Source: Enterococcus cecorum DSM 20682 = ATCC 43198
GTDB lineage: Bacteria; Bacillota; Bacilli; Lactobacillales; Enterococcaceae
Assembly (NCBI RefSeq): GCF_000407565.1
Contig: NZ_ASWI01000004.1
Coordinates: 886,001 to 950,000, forward strand
Direction: 5' to 3'
Length of the DNA: 64,000 nt
Shown here: positions 29,829 through 38,618 of the stretch, in pieces
How the letters are laid out: each line of letters opens with the position of its first letter
How positions within the stretch are numbered: the stretch's first letter is position 1
Position numbers and translations under genes: made by a program
The notes under the pieces: model-generated
Told to the model about the DNA's origin: nothing
The model's database searches: none
What the model saw: the letters and a program-made list of their open reading frames with translations, nothing else

Positions 29829-30314
29829 ATGATTGGTAAACACGTCAAAGAATTATTAACTGAAACAGAAGATACTTTTTTAATCGAAGCTGAAAATGTT
29901 GCAACGGTACTTTACACCCATCCATTAGAACATGCACTTTTAGTCCTTACAAATGTGGGATATTCAAAAATACCAGTATTAGACAGTGAAGATCATTTAG
30001 TAGGCTTACTTTCATTAGCAGATATTATGCGCGCAATTAGCGGCTTAACTGGTTTTGATATGAGTCTACTTGAAAGTTTAACGGTTGCTGATGTAATGGA
30101 AGTAAATGTCACAACCATTCATCAAAACGAAGGGCTAGAAGTCTTGTTGCGGCGTTTGGTCAATGAACCCTTTTTACCCTATGTAACAGCAGAAAATGTT
30201 TTTTTAGGCATTTATACAAGAAAAACGATACTCAAATCTGTCAATCATATGGTACATGAAATTGAAAGTAGATATTATCTAATAGAAAAAAACGAGCAGA
30301 AAAAAGCTCAATAA
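29829..30314 (+). CDS. cbpB: CBS-domain protein, CbpB/DarB family (c-di-AMP receptor)
   Basis: 161 residues made of two CBS domains (about 15-75 and 80-145; GYSKIPVLDSEDHLVGLLSLADI and LPYVTAENVFLGIYTRK). Listeria CbpB and Bacillus DarB (YkuL), of the same length and layout, bind cyclic di-AMP and, when free of it, activate Rel and pyruvate carboxylase. By homology this protein links potassium/c-di-AMP state to the stringent response. It is the last gene of the murI operon and ends at a hairpin shared with mscS. In Bacillus ykuL and the mscS homologue ykuT are also near neighbours. Confidence 0.85.
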   Translation: MIGKHVKELLTETEDTFLIEAENVATVLYTHPLEHALLVLTNVGYSKIPVLDSEDHLVGLLSLADIMRAISGLTGFDMSLLESLTVADVMEVNVTTIHQNEGLEVLLRRLVNEPFLPYVTAENVFLGIYTRKTILKSVNHMVHEIESRYYLIEKNEQKKAQ

Positions 30315-30318
30315 ACAA

Positions 30319-30360
30319 AACCGCACATCACCGATTAATCTTTTGGCGATGTGCGGTTAT
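30319..30360. terminator. Bidirectional terminator between cbpB and mscS
   Basis: AACCGCACATCACC pairs with GGCGATGTGCGGTT, with A and T runs on either side, between convergent genes. Confidence 0.82.
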
Positions 30361-30361
30361 T

Positions 30362-31252
30362 TCATTTCGTAATAATTGGTGTATTAGGAATGGTGTAGCC
30401 GTTTTGTACTAAGGCATCAATACAAGCAGTTAAATAGGCTTGCTTAATACTAAATTGTTGGCCATTTGAAACATACATAATACTGCGAATCGCAAAATTA
30501 TTATTTCCTAAGTCAACCACACCAAAAATACTTGGTGGCGTCTTAATGACTTCATGATGGACTTGAGCAAATTCTTGATTCACCGTTGTAATAATTTGTT
30601 TCATTTCCTCGATTCCTTCATTAGGATTAATTCTCACATCAACCAATACTTGCATATTTTCACGTGAGGTATTGCTAATGACAGTGATATTACGATTTGG
30701 AACGTAATGTAGGGTACCATCTGTTGATTTTAATTGTAAGGTACGTATTCCGACAGACATGACCGTGCCTTCTATTCCTAAATTTGGTAGGCGAATATAG
30801 TTCCCTACATCGATTTGTTGTTCCATAATAATAAAGGCACCTGTAATAATATCATTCATAAATCCTTGTGCACCTAAACCGATCGCAATTCCGGCAATTC
30901 CGGCACCTGCAAGTAATGAACCGATTGGAAAACCTAAAACAGATAATAAACTATAAACGTAAAAAAAGCCGAGCGTATATTGAATGATATTATGCATCAA
31001 TGTTTTAAAGGTGTTTAAGCGATTTTCATTCATACTGTATCTTTTGGCATATTGTTTATAGACACGATCAAGTAAAAAGAAACTCAAACGCTGAAGGATA
31101 AAGAATAAGAGGGTGAGTAAAACCACACCAATTGCTTTATCAACAATTGTATTAATAATATTCTCCCAATTAATATTATGCCACCAACGTTGTAAGGCAT
31201 TTAATTGTTTTTCTGTTGTTTCTGCTACAGAGCCATTATTCGTAGCTAACAT
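30362..31252 (-). CDS. mscS: Small-conductance mechanosensitive channel (MscS family)
   Basis: 296 residues. Two to three N-terminal membrane helices are followed by the pore-lining TM3, SLLAGAGIAGIAIGLGAQGF, with its Gly/Ala packing pattern. Then comes the MscS beta domain (DIITGAFIIMEQQIDVGNYI, GTVMSVGIRTLQL) and an alpha-beta C-terminus. It opens on hypo-osmotic shock to release solutes. Most like Bacillus YkuT. AAAGGAGGG precedes the ATG. Monocistronic. Confidence 0.92.
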   Translation of the reverse strand: MLATNNGSVAETTEKQLNALQRWWHNINWENIINTIVDKAIGVVLLTLLFFILQRLSFFLLDRVYKQYAKRYSMNENRLNTFKTLMHNIIQYTLGFFYVYSLLSVLGFPIGSLLAGAGIAGIAIGLGAQGFMNDIITGAFIIMEQQIDVGNYIRLPNLGIEGTVMSVGIRTLQLKSTDGTLHYVPNRNITVISNTSRENMQVLVDVRINPNEGIEEMKQIITTVNQEFAQVHHEVIKTPPSIFGVVDLGNNNFAIRSIMYVSNGQQFSIKQAYLTACIDALVQNGYTIPNTPIITK

Positions 31253-31338
31253 AAAATCCCTCCTTTAAAATAATTGTATCATAACAAAGTAAAAATCAAA
31301 AGAAAGGGAAGGTAAAGAATAAAGTTTACATAATACCT

Positions 31339-32094
31339 TTACGATAGATGAACTCCTTTATCAACAAATATAACTTCGCCAATAATGCCACTTGAAAGGG
31401 GACTCATTAAAAAAGCACATACATTGCCGACTTCTTCAATTGTGACGCCTACATTATCCGGTGTACGATCTTCTGACAATTGTAATAGTTTTTGATAATC
31501 TTTGACACCCGTTACAGCAAGTGTTTTAATTGCACCAGCTGAAATAGCATTGACCCTGATTTTTTCAGGAGATAATTCCGCTGCAAGATAACGTACAGAC
31601 GATTCTAAAGCCGCTTTGGCAATCCCCATCATATTATAATTTGGTACTGCACGCTCAGCCCCTAAGTATGTTAAGGTTACAATCCCGCTATTTTCAGCAA
31701 GGATAGGTTTAGCATATTTCGTAACAGCAATGAAAGAATAACTGCTAATGTCTTGCGCTAATGCATAACCTTGACGTGAAATTTCTGTTACTTTTCCTTG
31801 TAAATCTTCTTTATTCGCATAGGCAATCGCATGAACCACACCGTGAATTTCACCAGCATAAGATTTGATTTGTTCAAAGGCAGATTGAATGGATTGATCA
31901 TCAGCGACATCACACTCAACCATGAAAGGCTCTTCTCCAACTAATTTGACCAATGATTTAGCCATTCGTTCATTTTGATAAGTATAAATGACTTCAGCAC
32001 CTTGTTGAATCAACGCTTGAGCACAGCCCCAGGCAATGCTTTTTTTATTGGCTACACCCATAACCACAATTTTTTTACCAGTTAAAAAACTCAT
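31339..32094 (-). CDS. fabI: Enoyl-ACP reductase FabI
   Basis: 251 residues. NADH/NADPH-dependent last step of fatty-acid elongation and the triclosan target. The cofactor motif is GVANKKSIAWGCAQAL; catalytic Tyr and Lys lie in YNMMGIAKAALESSVRYLA (Y-x6-K spacing). The C-terminus DKGVHLS is typical. AAAGGAG precedes the ATG. It is divergent from fabZ, but the intergenic region is now split by a 6.8-kb insertion. A FabT-type operator overlaps its -35 box. Confidence 0.95.
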   Translation of the reverse strand: MSFLTGKKIVVMGVANKKSIAWGCAQALIQQGAEVIYTYQNERMAKSLVKLVGEEPFMVECDVADDQSIQSAFEQIKSYAGEIHGVVHAIAYANKEDLQGKVTEISRQGYALAQDISSYSFIAVTKYAKPILAENSGIVTLTYLGAERAVPNYNMMGIAKAALESSVRYLAAELSPEKIRVNAISAGAIKTLAVTGVKDYQKLLQLSEDRTPDNVGVTIEEVGNVCAFLMSPLSSGIIGEVIFVDKGVHLS

Positions 32095-32144
32095 AATATT
32101 TCTCCTTTATTGTCATCAATTGATATTTTCATTTATGATTTCTT

Positions 32145-32173
32145 ATTATCATCTAAATTCTTTTGATTGTCAA
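32145..32173 (-). promoter_or_regulatory. fabI promoter
   Basis: On the minus strand TTGACA (complement of 32168-32173), 17 bases, GATAAT (complement of 32145-32150). Confidence 0.75.
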
Positions 32174-32174
32174 A
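32162..32174. promoter_or_regulatory. FabT operator at fabI
   Basis: TTTGATTGTCAAA matches the FabT consensus (TTTGATTATCAAA-type palindrome) and covers the fabI -35. FabT represses fatty-acid synthesis genes when acyl-ACP is abundant. Confidence 0.75.
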
Positions 32175-32202
32175 CTATTTTTAATTGAAATATATGTATT
32201 AT

Positions 32203-33166
32203 ACCCGTGGTGCTAGTTTATTTCAAAATACAATAAAAAGCCCAAATGGACTATACTGTAAGGGATGAAACATACAGGAGGTTAGTCCAAATAAGCCACT
32301 TACACTATACCGTTAAATCTCATCATTTACAATGGAATGTACGCCAATTATGTCAAATTTGTCATCATTTCTACCAAAACTATTGCCCCGATTTCTTCAA
32401 ACATCGGCGTAATGTTAGTTTAGCCAAAGTTTCAGATGAATCAATTCTTGTCTTGCTTTTGTTACAGGCTGAACTAGGCATAACGTCACAGCGTCATTTC
32501 TACAGTATCTGCCACCTCTTTCCTTGTGGGCAGCTACTAGAAAGAAGTCGTTTCAATCGTCGGTCAAAACAATTGATTTGGCTCGTCCAATTAATCCGGA
32601 AAGCTATGAGTGAAATGCTTCCATCTGATAAACTAGCCATTATAGATAGTTTTCCTTTGCCACTTTGCCAACCTATTCGCAATCACAGAGCTACCATTTT
32701 TAAAGGATTAGCCGATATTGGCTACAACGCCTCTAAACATCTTTGTTTCTACGGCTTCAAAGTTCATATGCTGGTGACCTTATCTGGTTATATTCTGAAC
32801 TATGTTGTCACACCAGCCTCTGTACATGATATCAAGGTGGTTTATGAACTATTAGAGGGACGCAAGCAATCGATTATCCTAGGGGATTTAGGCTATAACT
32901 AAGCAGTGAACTCAAGAAGGCCTTAGAACAACAAGGTTACCATCTATGGACGCCATTTCTTAAAAGCATGACAGGAGCCGAAGAACATAATGATTGGAAA
33001 CTGATGGCCATGAGACGAACCATTGAAACACGATTTTCTGAACTGTGTCGTCTCTTTAACATCGAACATACATTAGCTAGAAGCCTAGCCGGACTACAGT
33101 TACGAATTGAACAAATTATTCTAGCTAATAACTTACGCTATTTTGAAATGAACTAACATCACGGGT
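32203..33166 (+). mobile_element. IS982-family insertion sequence, full length
   Basis: 964 bases, normal for IS982. Terminal inverted repeats: ACCCGTGGTGCTAGTTTATT at the left and, read inward from the right, ACCCGTGATGTTAGTTCATT. Both continue into TCAAAATA. The inner flank at 33167 (ATGAGTTTTAT) does not duplicate the outer flank, consistent with rearrangement after insertion. Confidence 0.88.
32246..33156 (+). pseudogene. IS982 transposase, frameshifted
   Basis: The first part (32246-32902) reads the N-terminal and DDE core (LAIIDSFPLPLC, GFKVHMLVTLSG, ILGDLGY). It then stops, and the C-terminal part (SELKKALEQQGYHLWTPF ... FNIEHTLARSLAGLQLRIEQIILANNLRYF) continues in another frame. The junction TATAACTAAGCAGT looks like an original TATCTAAGCAGT (Y-L-S-S) with two extra bases, so a net +2 insertion near 32898-32900. 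Probably inactive unless frameshifting rescues it. Confidence 0.85.
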
Positions 33167-33193
33167 ATGAGTTTTATTTCATGTCATTTATTG

Positions 33194-33222
33194 TTGACAA
33201 GAGAAATTTTTGTTGGTATAGT
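33194..33222 (+). promoter_or_regulatory. Promoter of the rpsN-rpmF operon
   Basis: TTGACA (33194-33199), 17 bases, TATAGT (33217-33222). It lies just inside the IS982 right end, so the IS did not supply it. Confidence 0.82.
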
Positions 33223-33231
33223 GTTAATGAC

Positions 33232-33252
33232 AAAACGTAATGCTTACGATTT
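33232..33252. promoter_or_regulatory. Zur operator
   Basis: CGTAATGCTTACGATTT matches the Bacillus Zur box core CGTAATNATTACGATTT with one mismatch. It starts a few bases after the predicted transcription start, a standard repressor position. Zinc-bound Zur would block the operon. Confidence 0.78.
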
Positions 33253-33284
33253 GCGGCATCTAAATCAAAACGAAAGGATTATAA

Positions 33285-33560
33285 ATGTATATGGCAAAAA
33301 AGTCTAAAATTGCTAAAGCAAAGAAACAAATGGAAATGATTGAAAAATATGCAGACAAACGTCAAGAATTAAAAGCCATAGGAGATCGCACCGCCCTTGC
33401 GAAATTGCCAAGAGATTCAAATCCAAATCGTCTGAGGCTTCGTGATCAGACGGATGGCCGTCCAAGAGGGTATATGCGGAAGTTTGGTATGTCCCGTATT
33501 AACTTTAGAGAGCTTGCCCATCAAGGTTTGATTCCTGGAGTAAAAAAAGCGAGTTGGTAA
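33285..33560 (+). CDS. rpsN: Ribosomal protein S14, zinc-independent (C-) paralogue
   Basis: 91 residues. The long S14 form without the CxxC zinc ribbon; the C-terminal signature [33 protein letters not shown] is intact and no cysteine is present. Such paralogues replace the zinc-containing S14 during zinc shortage, keeping ribosomes working and sparing zinc. Control by the Zur box upstream fits. GAAAGGA is 6 bases from the ATG at 33285; the ATG at 33291 would give the usual 89-residue MAKKSK start. Confidence 0.93.
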   Translation: MYMAKKSKIAKAKKQMEMIEKYADKRQELKAIGDRTALAKLPRDSNPNRLRLRDQTDGRPRGYMRKFGMSRINFRELAHQGLIPGVKKASW

Positions 33561-33574
33561 GAGGAGGAAATATC

Positions 33575-33754
33575 ATGGCAGTACCAGCAAGAAAAACATC
33601 TAAGGCGAAGAAACGGTTAAGAAGAACTCATCAAACTGTAGTAAAACCAGAAATTTCATTTGACGAAGTGAATGGTGATTATAGACGTAGCCATCATGTA
33701 TCTTTAAAAGGGTACTATAATGGAAAGAAAGTAATTAAAGGAGCTTCAAAATAG
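33575..33754 (+). CDS. rpmF: Ribosomal protein L32, zinc-independent (C-) paralogue
   Basis: 59 residues. N-terminus [19 protein letters not shown] is L32. The four cysteines that bind zinc in the C+ form are all absent; the region reads [30 protein letters not shown] lies before the ATG at 33575; an earlier in-frame ATG would overlap the end of rpsN. Second gene of the Zur operon. Confidence 0.92.
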   Translation: MAVPARKTSKAKKRLRRTHQTVVKPEISFDEVNGDYRRSHHVSLKGYYNGKKVIKGASK

Positions 33755-33785
33755 TTTAATATATAACTTTTAGGAGGGAACCAAA

Positions 33786-34163
33786 ATGGAAATTATTTAC
33801 CCACCTTTAGTTGAAGAAGGATTAAAGTATTATCTTGAAACGACACAGCAATCGCTAGATAAATGCACTTTTTATCGTTTGATGGTAGAGAGAGGAATTA
33901 TTACTGAAACGGGTTTACCGACCCAACAGGCAATTAAAAATGGATTAGTCAAAGATTACTATGAGGACCAAGGTTTATCATTTGATGATTTTTTAAGAAT
34001 CTATCCAATTTTTGAAGAGTATGACGAGGAGTTATTTCAATGTATCGATGGTTATTGGGAGATACCTGTTGATATGAAAGAAAATTTAGTTTCACAATTG
34101 GAATCTGGCGAGTTAACTTTTGAAGATGCACAACAAATTCAAGCATATCTTGAAGATCGATAA
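33786..34163 (+). CDS. Unknown protein in the Zur operon
   Basis: 125 residues, acidic, no signal peptide or membrane helix, two Cys (28 and 85) and no zinc motif. Segments such as LDKCTFYRLMVERGIITETGLPTQQAIKNGLV and LSFDDFLRIYPIFEEYDEELFQ look like a small helical protein. I do not recognise a family. A strong AGGAGGG ribosome site and a gap of only 31 bases after rpmF put it in the zinc-starvation operon, so a role in zinc-limited translation or metal handling is possible but unproven. No terminator was seen before the IS110 debris. Confidence 0.75.
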   Translation: MEIIYPPLVEEGLKYYLETTQQSLDKCTFYRLMVERGIITETGLPTQQAIKNGLVKDYYEDQGLSFDDFLRIYPIFEEYDEELFQCIDGYWEIPVDMKENLVSQLESGELTFEDAQQIQAYLEDR

Positions 34164-34314
34164 GTATTGAAGCATAGTGGTGTTAAAGTCAAGAAAATTT
34201 TTAATTTAGTTTTTACGATAAAACCACATTGATGGCGCACTTAAATAAACCTAGCGAAATAAAACGTTTTTACCAGGTTCTTGCCAAGAAAGATGCATCT
34301 AGAATCATGTTATT

Positions 34315-34935
34315 CTAACTCTCCACGCTCCTTGGTGACGTATAGAGTTGATGGTTACGTAGCAGCGTATCCACCAGACGAACAAATTTTCTTGCAGTTA
34401 AGACGATAGCACGTTTATGTTGGTGTTTAGGTGTTTCTTGATACTTCTTACGATAAAATTCATTATATTCAGGGAGATGTCTTCTTACAGAATTGGCGGC
34501 TTCAATTAAGTAATAGCGAAGAAACCTGTTTCCCCGTTTCGTAAGTAGTGTGTTTTCAGATTTATTATTACCAGATTCACTTTTTTTCAAATGTAATCCA
34601 GCGTATTTTGCTAGTTTTGCTTAATTTTCAAAGCGTTGTATTTGTCCAATTTCAGCGATTAATCCCGCGGCGTAGACAGGACCGACACCAGGAATACTCG
34701 TTAGACATTGATACTCTAGTAGGGCCTTTACGATTTGTTCGATGCCCTTTTCTAGTTGCTTGATAGAAGCTTCTAGAGAACGAATCTGCCCTACAAGAGT
34801 GGCCATAACGATATCAACGGATGTTTCAAGCGTAGGGGTCAGGCGATAAGAAGAACGGATGACTTTTTGAATCGTTTTTGCTAATTTTTCCGGATTCTTG
34901 AATCGCCCTCTACTCAGGAAAACAAGCAACACAGC
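34315..34935 (-). pseudogene. IS110-family transposase, C-terminal remnant with in-frame stop
   Basis: The minus strand reads the C-terminal half of an IS110 transposase: FKNPEKLAKTIQKVIRSSYRL, the helix-hairpin-helix LTSIPGVGPVYAAGLIAEIG, then an in-frame TAA at 34621-34623. The same frame continues with AKLAKYAGL ... TLLTKRGNRFLRYYLIEAA (the conserved serine-region block is diverged). The DEDD catalytic N-terminus is missing; the sequence abuts the IS66 fragment near 34930. Confidence 0.85.
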
Positions 34936-34940
34936 CAATT

Positions 34941-35639
34941 ACGCTTTATCATCATGATCAACGCCGAAGCGGCTTAGCAGTTCAAGAATTTCTTGGCGAA
35001 TATGATGGCTATGTTCACTGTGATATGTGGTCAGCGTATCGCCAATTACCTAGGGCAAAGTTAGTAGGTTGTTGGGCACATGTGCGCCGAAAATTTTTTG
35101 AAGCAACGCCTAAACAGGTAGATAAGAAGTCATTGGGGCGCAAGGCATTAGATTATTGTGATCAGATGTTTTCACTAGAAGCATCTTGGGCTGAGCTGCC
35201 TTCAGGTGAAAGAATGTGCAAGCGCAAAGAAAGCTTAGCGCCATTGATGACAACGTTCTTTGATTGGTGTCGCAATCAATCAGTGCTCCCAGGATCGAAA
35301 TTAGGCCGTGCGATCACCTATGCCTTAAAATATGAGGAAACATTTAAAACAGTTTTAACAGATGGTTCCTTAGTATTATCCAATAATCGAGCTGAGCGTG
35401 CGATTAAAGGATTAGTCATGGGACGTAAGAATTGGCTTTTCTCTCAAAGTTTTGAAGGAGCCAATTCTAGCGCAATCATCCTTTCGCTTTTGGAAACTGC
35501 CAAACGAAATGGCTTAGACTCAGAGAAATATCTCACCTATCTTTTGGAGAAGTTACCCAATGAGGAGTCTTTCGCAAAAAAAGCAGTTCTAGAAGCTTAT
35601 TTTCCATGGTCAGAAACTATACAAGCAAATTGTAAATAA
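34941..35639 (+). pseudogene. IS66 transposase (TnpC) C-terminal fragment
   Basis: The open frame runs upstream of the first ATG (35025) to about 34941, reading TLYHHDQRRSGLAVQEFLGEYDGY, so the ATG is not a real start. It continues VHCDMWSAYRQL, VGCWAHVRRKFFEA and DGSLVLSNNRAERAIKGLVMGRKNWLFSQSFEGA, the IS66 DDE core. About the N-terminal half of TnpC is absent. Confidence 0.85.
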
Positions 35640-35647
35640 AGAAAAGA

Positions 35648-35677
35648 ATCTCCAAAGTCGAGTGACTTTGGAGATTT
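35648..35677 (+). terminator. Terminator at the IS66 3' end
   Basis: ATCTCCAAAGTC pairs with GACTTTGGAGAT, then TTTT. Confidence 0.75.
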
Positions 35678-35802
35678 TCAATATACCTCGTTATTGGGCG
35701 CTTACTCTTTTTTTGTTTTGAAAACTACTTACTATACAGGTAGTTTCAAATAGTTCTGTCATCCTAATCTTCAGCAACAGAAAAAAATTCTAAATTTTAA
35801 AA

Positions 35803-35818
35803 TTTAGGCTTGACTAAA
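35803..35818. promoter_or_regulatory. DtxR/MntR-type operator at the manganese transporter
   Basis: TTTAGGCTTGACTAAA is a near-palindrome resembling EfaR/SloR/MtsR boxes and overlaps the -35. Confidence 0.6.
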
Positions 35819-35838
35819 ATATATTTTTTGTATACCAT
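35810..35838 (+). promoter_or_regulatory. Candidate promoter of efaCBA
   Basis: TTGACT (35810-35815), 17 bases, TACCAT (35833-35838). TATACC at 35831 is an alternative -10 with short spacing. Confidence 0.5.
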
Positions 35839-35845
35839 ATATTTG

Positions 35846-35860
35846 TGATAATCATTATCA
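35846..35860. promoter_or_regulatory. Fur-type box at the manganese transporter
   Basis: TGATAATCATTATCA is an exact 7-1-7 match to the Bacillus-type Fur box, placed just downstream of the -10 and before the ribosome site. PerR boxes differ at the second and fourteenth positions, so Fur is the better reading. Confidence 0.72.
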
Positions 35861-35877
35861 TATAGAAGGAGAAAGTT

Positions 35878-36597
35878 ATGTTAGAAGTGAAAAATCTTAC
35901 TGTTTGTTATAATGATTTTTTAGCATTGAACGATATTTCTTTAAAAATACAAGAAGGTACTCTAACAGGTATTATTGGTCCAAATGGTGCTGGAAAATCT
36001 ACATTACTTAAAGCAATGTTAAATATTATCCCTCATCAGGGAGAGGTCTCCATTAATAATGAAGATATCAATAAAAAACTGGTAAAGATTGCATATGTAG
36101 AGCAAAAAGCTGATATTGATTTTACTTTTCCAATAAAAGTAAAAGAATGTGTATCTATGGGAACGTATGCCGGAATAAAAGTTTTTCAAAGAATTAAAAA
36201 TGCAGAATGGCAAAGAGTTTCAAAGGCTTTGGAAAAGGTCGATATGGAAGAATATTCTAATCATCAAATAGGAGAATTATCTGGAGGACAATTTCAACGT
36301 GTACTTTTAGCAAGATGTCTTGCTCAAAATGCGGATTTTATATTTTTAGATGAACCATTTGTAGGGATAGACTTAATTAGTGAACGAATAATTATGGATA
36401 CGTTAAAAGAATTGAAACATCAGGGAAAAACAGTGCTAATTGTGCATCATGATTTAAGCAAGGTAAAGAAGTATTTTGATAATATTATTCTTTTGAATCG
36501 AAATCTAATTGCTCACGAAAGTGTAGAATCTGTCTTTAATGAAGTGAATTTAAAAAAAGCTTATGGAGATACTATATTTATTGGAGAGGGGGAATAA
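35878..36597 (+). CDS. efaC: Metal ABC transporter ATPase (EfaC/PsaB/MtsB family)
   Basis: 239 residues. Walker A GPNGAGKSTLL, Q-loop VEQKADIDFTFP (the DFTFP motif is typical of Mn/Zn importers), signature LSGGQFQRVLLARCLA, Walker B FIFLDEPFVGID and switch HHDL are all intact. It powers uptake of manganese or a related divalent metal. AGAAGGAG precedes the ATG. First gene of a three-gene operon; the permease ATG follows the stop by one base. Confidence 0.9.
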   Translation: MLEVKNLTVCYNDFLALNDISLKIQEGTLTGIIGPNGAGKSTLLKAMLNIIPHQGEVSINNEDINKKLVKIAYVEQKADIDFTFPIKVKECVSMGTYAGIKVFQRIKNAEWQRVSKALEKVDMEEYSNHQIGELSGGQFQRVLLARCLAQNADFIFLDEPFVGIDLISERIIMDTLKELKHQGKTVLIVHHDLSKVKKYFDNIILLNRNLIAHESVESVFNEVNLKKAYGDTIFIGEGE

Positions 36598-36598
36598 T

Positions 36599-37441
36599 AT
36601 GCTTCAAAATTTTATTAATGGTCTGTATGACTTTCACTTTTTACAGAATGCTCTAATTACATCTGTAGTTATAGGGATTGTTTCTGGAACAGTAGGTTGT
36701 TTTATTATTTTAAGAGGAATGTCTCTTATGGGCGATGCTATTTCTCATGCTGTTTTGCCAGGAGTAGCAATTTCTTATATTTTAGGCATTAACTTTTTTA
36801 TTGGTGCGATTGTATTTGGTCTATTAGCTTCTATCATTATTACTTTTATAAAAAGCAATAGTGTAATAAAAGGAGATACAGCAATTGGCATTACTTTCAG
36901 TTCTTTTTTAGCACTAGGAGTTATCCTTATAGGTGTTGCAAATAGCTCAACCGATTTATTTCATATCTTGTTTGGAAATATTTTAGCTGTACAAGATATT
37001 GACAAGTGGATTACAATTGGCGTTTCTGTTTTAGTGTTGGTTATAGTAGTTCTATTTTTTAAAGAATTATTAATCACTTCTTTTGATCCATTAATGGCAA
37101 AAGCAATGGGGATGAATGTCAATTTTTATCATTATCTATTGATGGTTCTATTAACTTTAGTAGCAGTAACAGCTATGCAAAGTGTAGGAACTATATTAAT
37201 TGTTGCAATGTTAATCACGCCAGCAGCTACAGCATATTTATATGCAAATAGTTTGAAAACTATGATATTTATTTCTGCAGCAGTCGGGGCAAGCTCATCA
37301 TTACTTGGATTATTTATTGGTTATAATTTTAACATAGCCGCAGGATCAAGTATTGTTTTAACAGTGGCATCCTTATTTGTAATTAGTTTTCTAATCTCAC
37401 CAAAACAAAAATTTTTAAGAAAGAAGGAGAGATCATCATGA
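36599..37441 (+). CDS. efaB: Metal ABC transporter permease (EfaB/PsaC/MtsC family)
   Basis: 280 residues with about eight hydrophobic helices; ABC-3 family. The signature [24 protein letters not shown] is clear, as is [26 protein letters not shown]. The ATG at 36599 follows GGAGAGGGGG; the in-frame ATG at 36563 is inside the ATPase gene without a ribosome site. Its stop overlaps the start of the lipoprotein gene (ATGATGA). Confidence 0.9.
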   Translation: MLQNFINGLYDFHFLQNALITSVVIGIVSGTVGCFIILRGMSLMGDAISHAVLPGVAISYILGINFFIGAIVFGLLASIIITFIKSNSVIKGDTAIGITFSSFLALGVILIGVANSSTDLFHILFGNILAVQDIDKWITIGVSVLVLVIVVLFFKELLITSFDPLMAKAMGMNVNFYHYLLMVLLTLVAVTAMQSVGTILIVAMLITPAATAYLYANSLKTMIFISAAVGASSSLLGLFIGYNFNIAAGSSIVLTVASLFVISFLISPKQKFLRKKERSS

Positions 37442-38379
37442 TGAGAAAATGGAAAGTAGTAGGCAGTCTGGGGATTTTGATTGCTCTTTTTATATTAGGA
37501 GCGTGTTCAACAAATAGTAAAGATAAAGTGACTTCGAACAAAAAATTAAAAGTAGTAGTTACTAATTCGATTTTAGCAGATATTACTGAAAATATAGCAA
37601 AGGATAAAATTGATTTACACAGTATTGTACCTATTGGGAAAGATCCTCATGAATATGAACCTTTGCCTGAAGATGTTCAAAAAACTTCAAAAGCAGATTT
37701 GATTTTTTATAATGGTGTTAACTTGGAAACTGGAGGAAATGCTTGGTTTACAAAATTAGTTAAAAATGCGAACAAGGAGGAAAACAGAGACTATTTTGCA
37801 GCAAGTGATGGCATAGATGTTATTTACTTAGAGGGTCAGAGTGAGAAAGGGAAGGAAGATCCTCATGCTTGGTTAAATTTAGAAAACGGTATTATTTACG
37901 CTAAAAACATTGAAAAACATTTGGCGGAAAAAGATCCTGGTAATAAAAAATTCTATAAAGAAAATCTAGATAAGTATATTGAAAAATTGGATGCGCTAGA
38001 CAAAGAAGCAAAATCTAAATTTGCTTCAATTCCGAATGATAAAAAAATGATTGTTACAAGTGAAGGATGCTTTAAGTATTTCTCGAAAGCATATAATGTG
38101 CCTTCTGCTTACATTTGGGAAATCAACACTGAAGAAGAAGGAACGCCAGATCAAATTAAACACTTAGTTGAAAGACTACGCACAACAAAAGTTCCTTCCT
38201 TATTTGTAGAAAGCAGCGTGGACGATAGACCGATGAAAACAGTATCGAAAGATACCAATATTCCTATCTATTCAACGATTTTTACTGATTCAATTGCAGA
38301 GAAAGGACAAGATGGTGATAGTTACTACGCGATGATGAAATGGAACCTGGATAAAATTGCTGAAGGCCTTTCGAAATAA
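37438..38379 (+). CDS. efaA: Manganese-binding lipoprotein (EfaA/PsaA/ScaA family)
   Basis: 313 residues. Lipobox LGAC with Cys23. The four metal ligands of pneumococcal PsaA (His67, His139, Glu205, Asp280) are all matched with a constant offset of four: His71 (DPHEYEP), His143 (DPHAWLN), Glu209 (TSEGCFKYF) and Asp284 (FTDSIAEKG). This 2-His/Glu/Asp set, with no His-rich loop, marks the Mn/Fe group rather than AdcA/ZnuA zinc proteins. In enterococci EfaA is a virulence-linked surface antigen. Confidence 0.92.
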   Translation: MMRKWKVVGSLGILIALFILGACSTNSKDKVTSNKKLKVVVTNSILADITENIAKDKIDLHSIVPIGKDPHEYEPLPEDVQKTSKADLIFYNGVNLETGGNAWFTKLVKNANKEENRDYFAASDGIDVIYLEGQSEKGKEDPHAWLNLENGIIYAKNIEKHLAEKDPGNKKFYKENLDKYIEKLDALDKEAKSKFASIPNDKKMIVTSEGCFKYFSKAYNVPSAYIWEINTEEEGTPDQIKHLVERLRTTKVPSLFVESSVDDRPMKTVSKDTNIPIYSTIFTDSIAEKGQDGDSYYAMMKWNLDKIAEGLSK

Positions 38380-38393
38380 TTTGGAGGATAGGT

Positions 38394-38618
38394 ATACTAC
38401 AAATTAAATCAACTACTATACTAATTTATTTACTAGCAATTCAGAAATTATCAAAAAGAAAAAAGAAATTAAAAAATAATGATTTAGCAAAAGTTCTAAG
38501 TGTTAGTCCAGCATCTGTAAGTGAGATGCTGGCTAAACTTAGATATGAAGACTATTTAGATATAGGATTTCAATTAACTGATAAAAGGAAAACCTTTATT
38601 GACGATTACAAAAGATGA
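38394..38618 (+). pseudogene. DtxR/MntR-family regulator, degraded (SloR/EfaR-like)
   Basis: One base-frame reads YLLAIQKLSKRKKKLKNNDLAKVLSVSPASVSEMLAKLRYEDYLD, then GFQLTDKRK before a stop. This is the N-terminal winged helix of metalloregulators that control Mn transporters. There is no start codon (the first codon after the GGAGG is ATA), part of the wing is missing and the metal-binding and dimer domain is gone, replaced by IS110 sequence. Its place right after the transporter matches sloABC-sloR of streptococci. Confidence 0.75.

Larger units (their letters stand above)
34926..35705 (+). mobile_element. IS66-family remnant (3' end with right terminal repeat)
   Basis: The transposase C-terminal part is followed by a terminator and by GGGCGCTTAC at 35696-35705, whose complement GTAAGCGCCC is the IS66-type terminal repeat. 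The left part of the element has been lost. Confidence 0.75.

Noticed and set aside
34548-34763. Plus-strand frame across the IS110 remnant
   Set aside because: Antisense shadow of the transposase.
35878-38379. ABC operon read as a zinc importer (adcCBA/znu)
   Set aside because: The binding protein has Glu209/Asp284 ligands of the PsaA Mn group and no His-rich loop; operators are DtxR/Fur-like, not Zur or AdcR.
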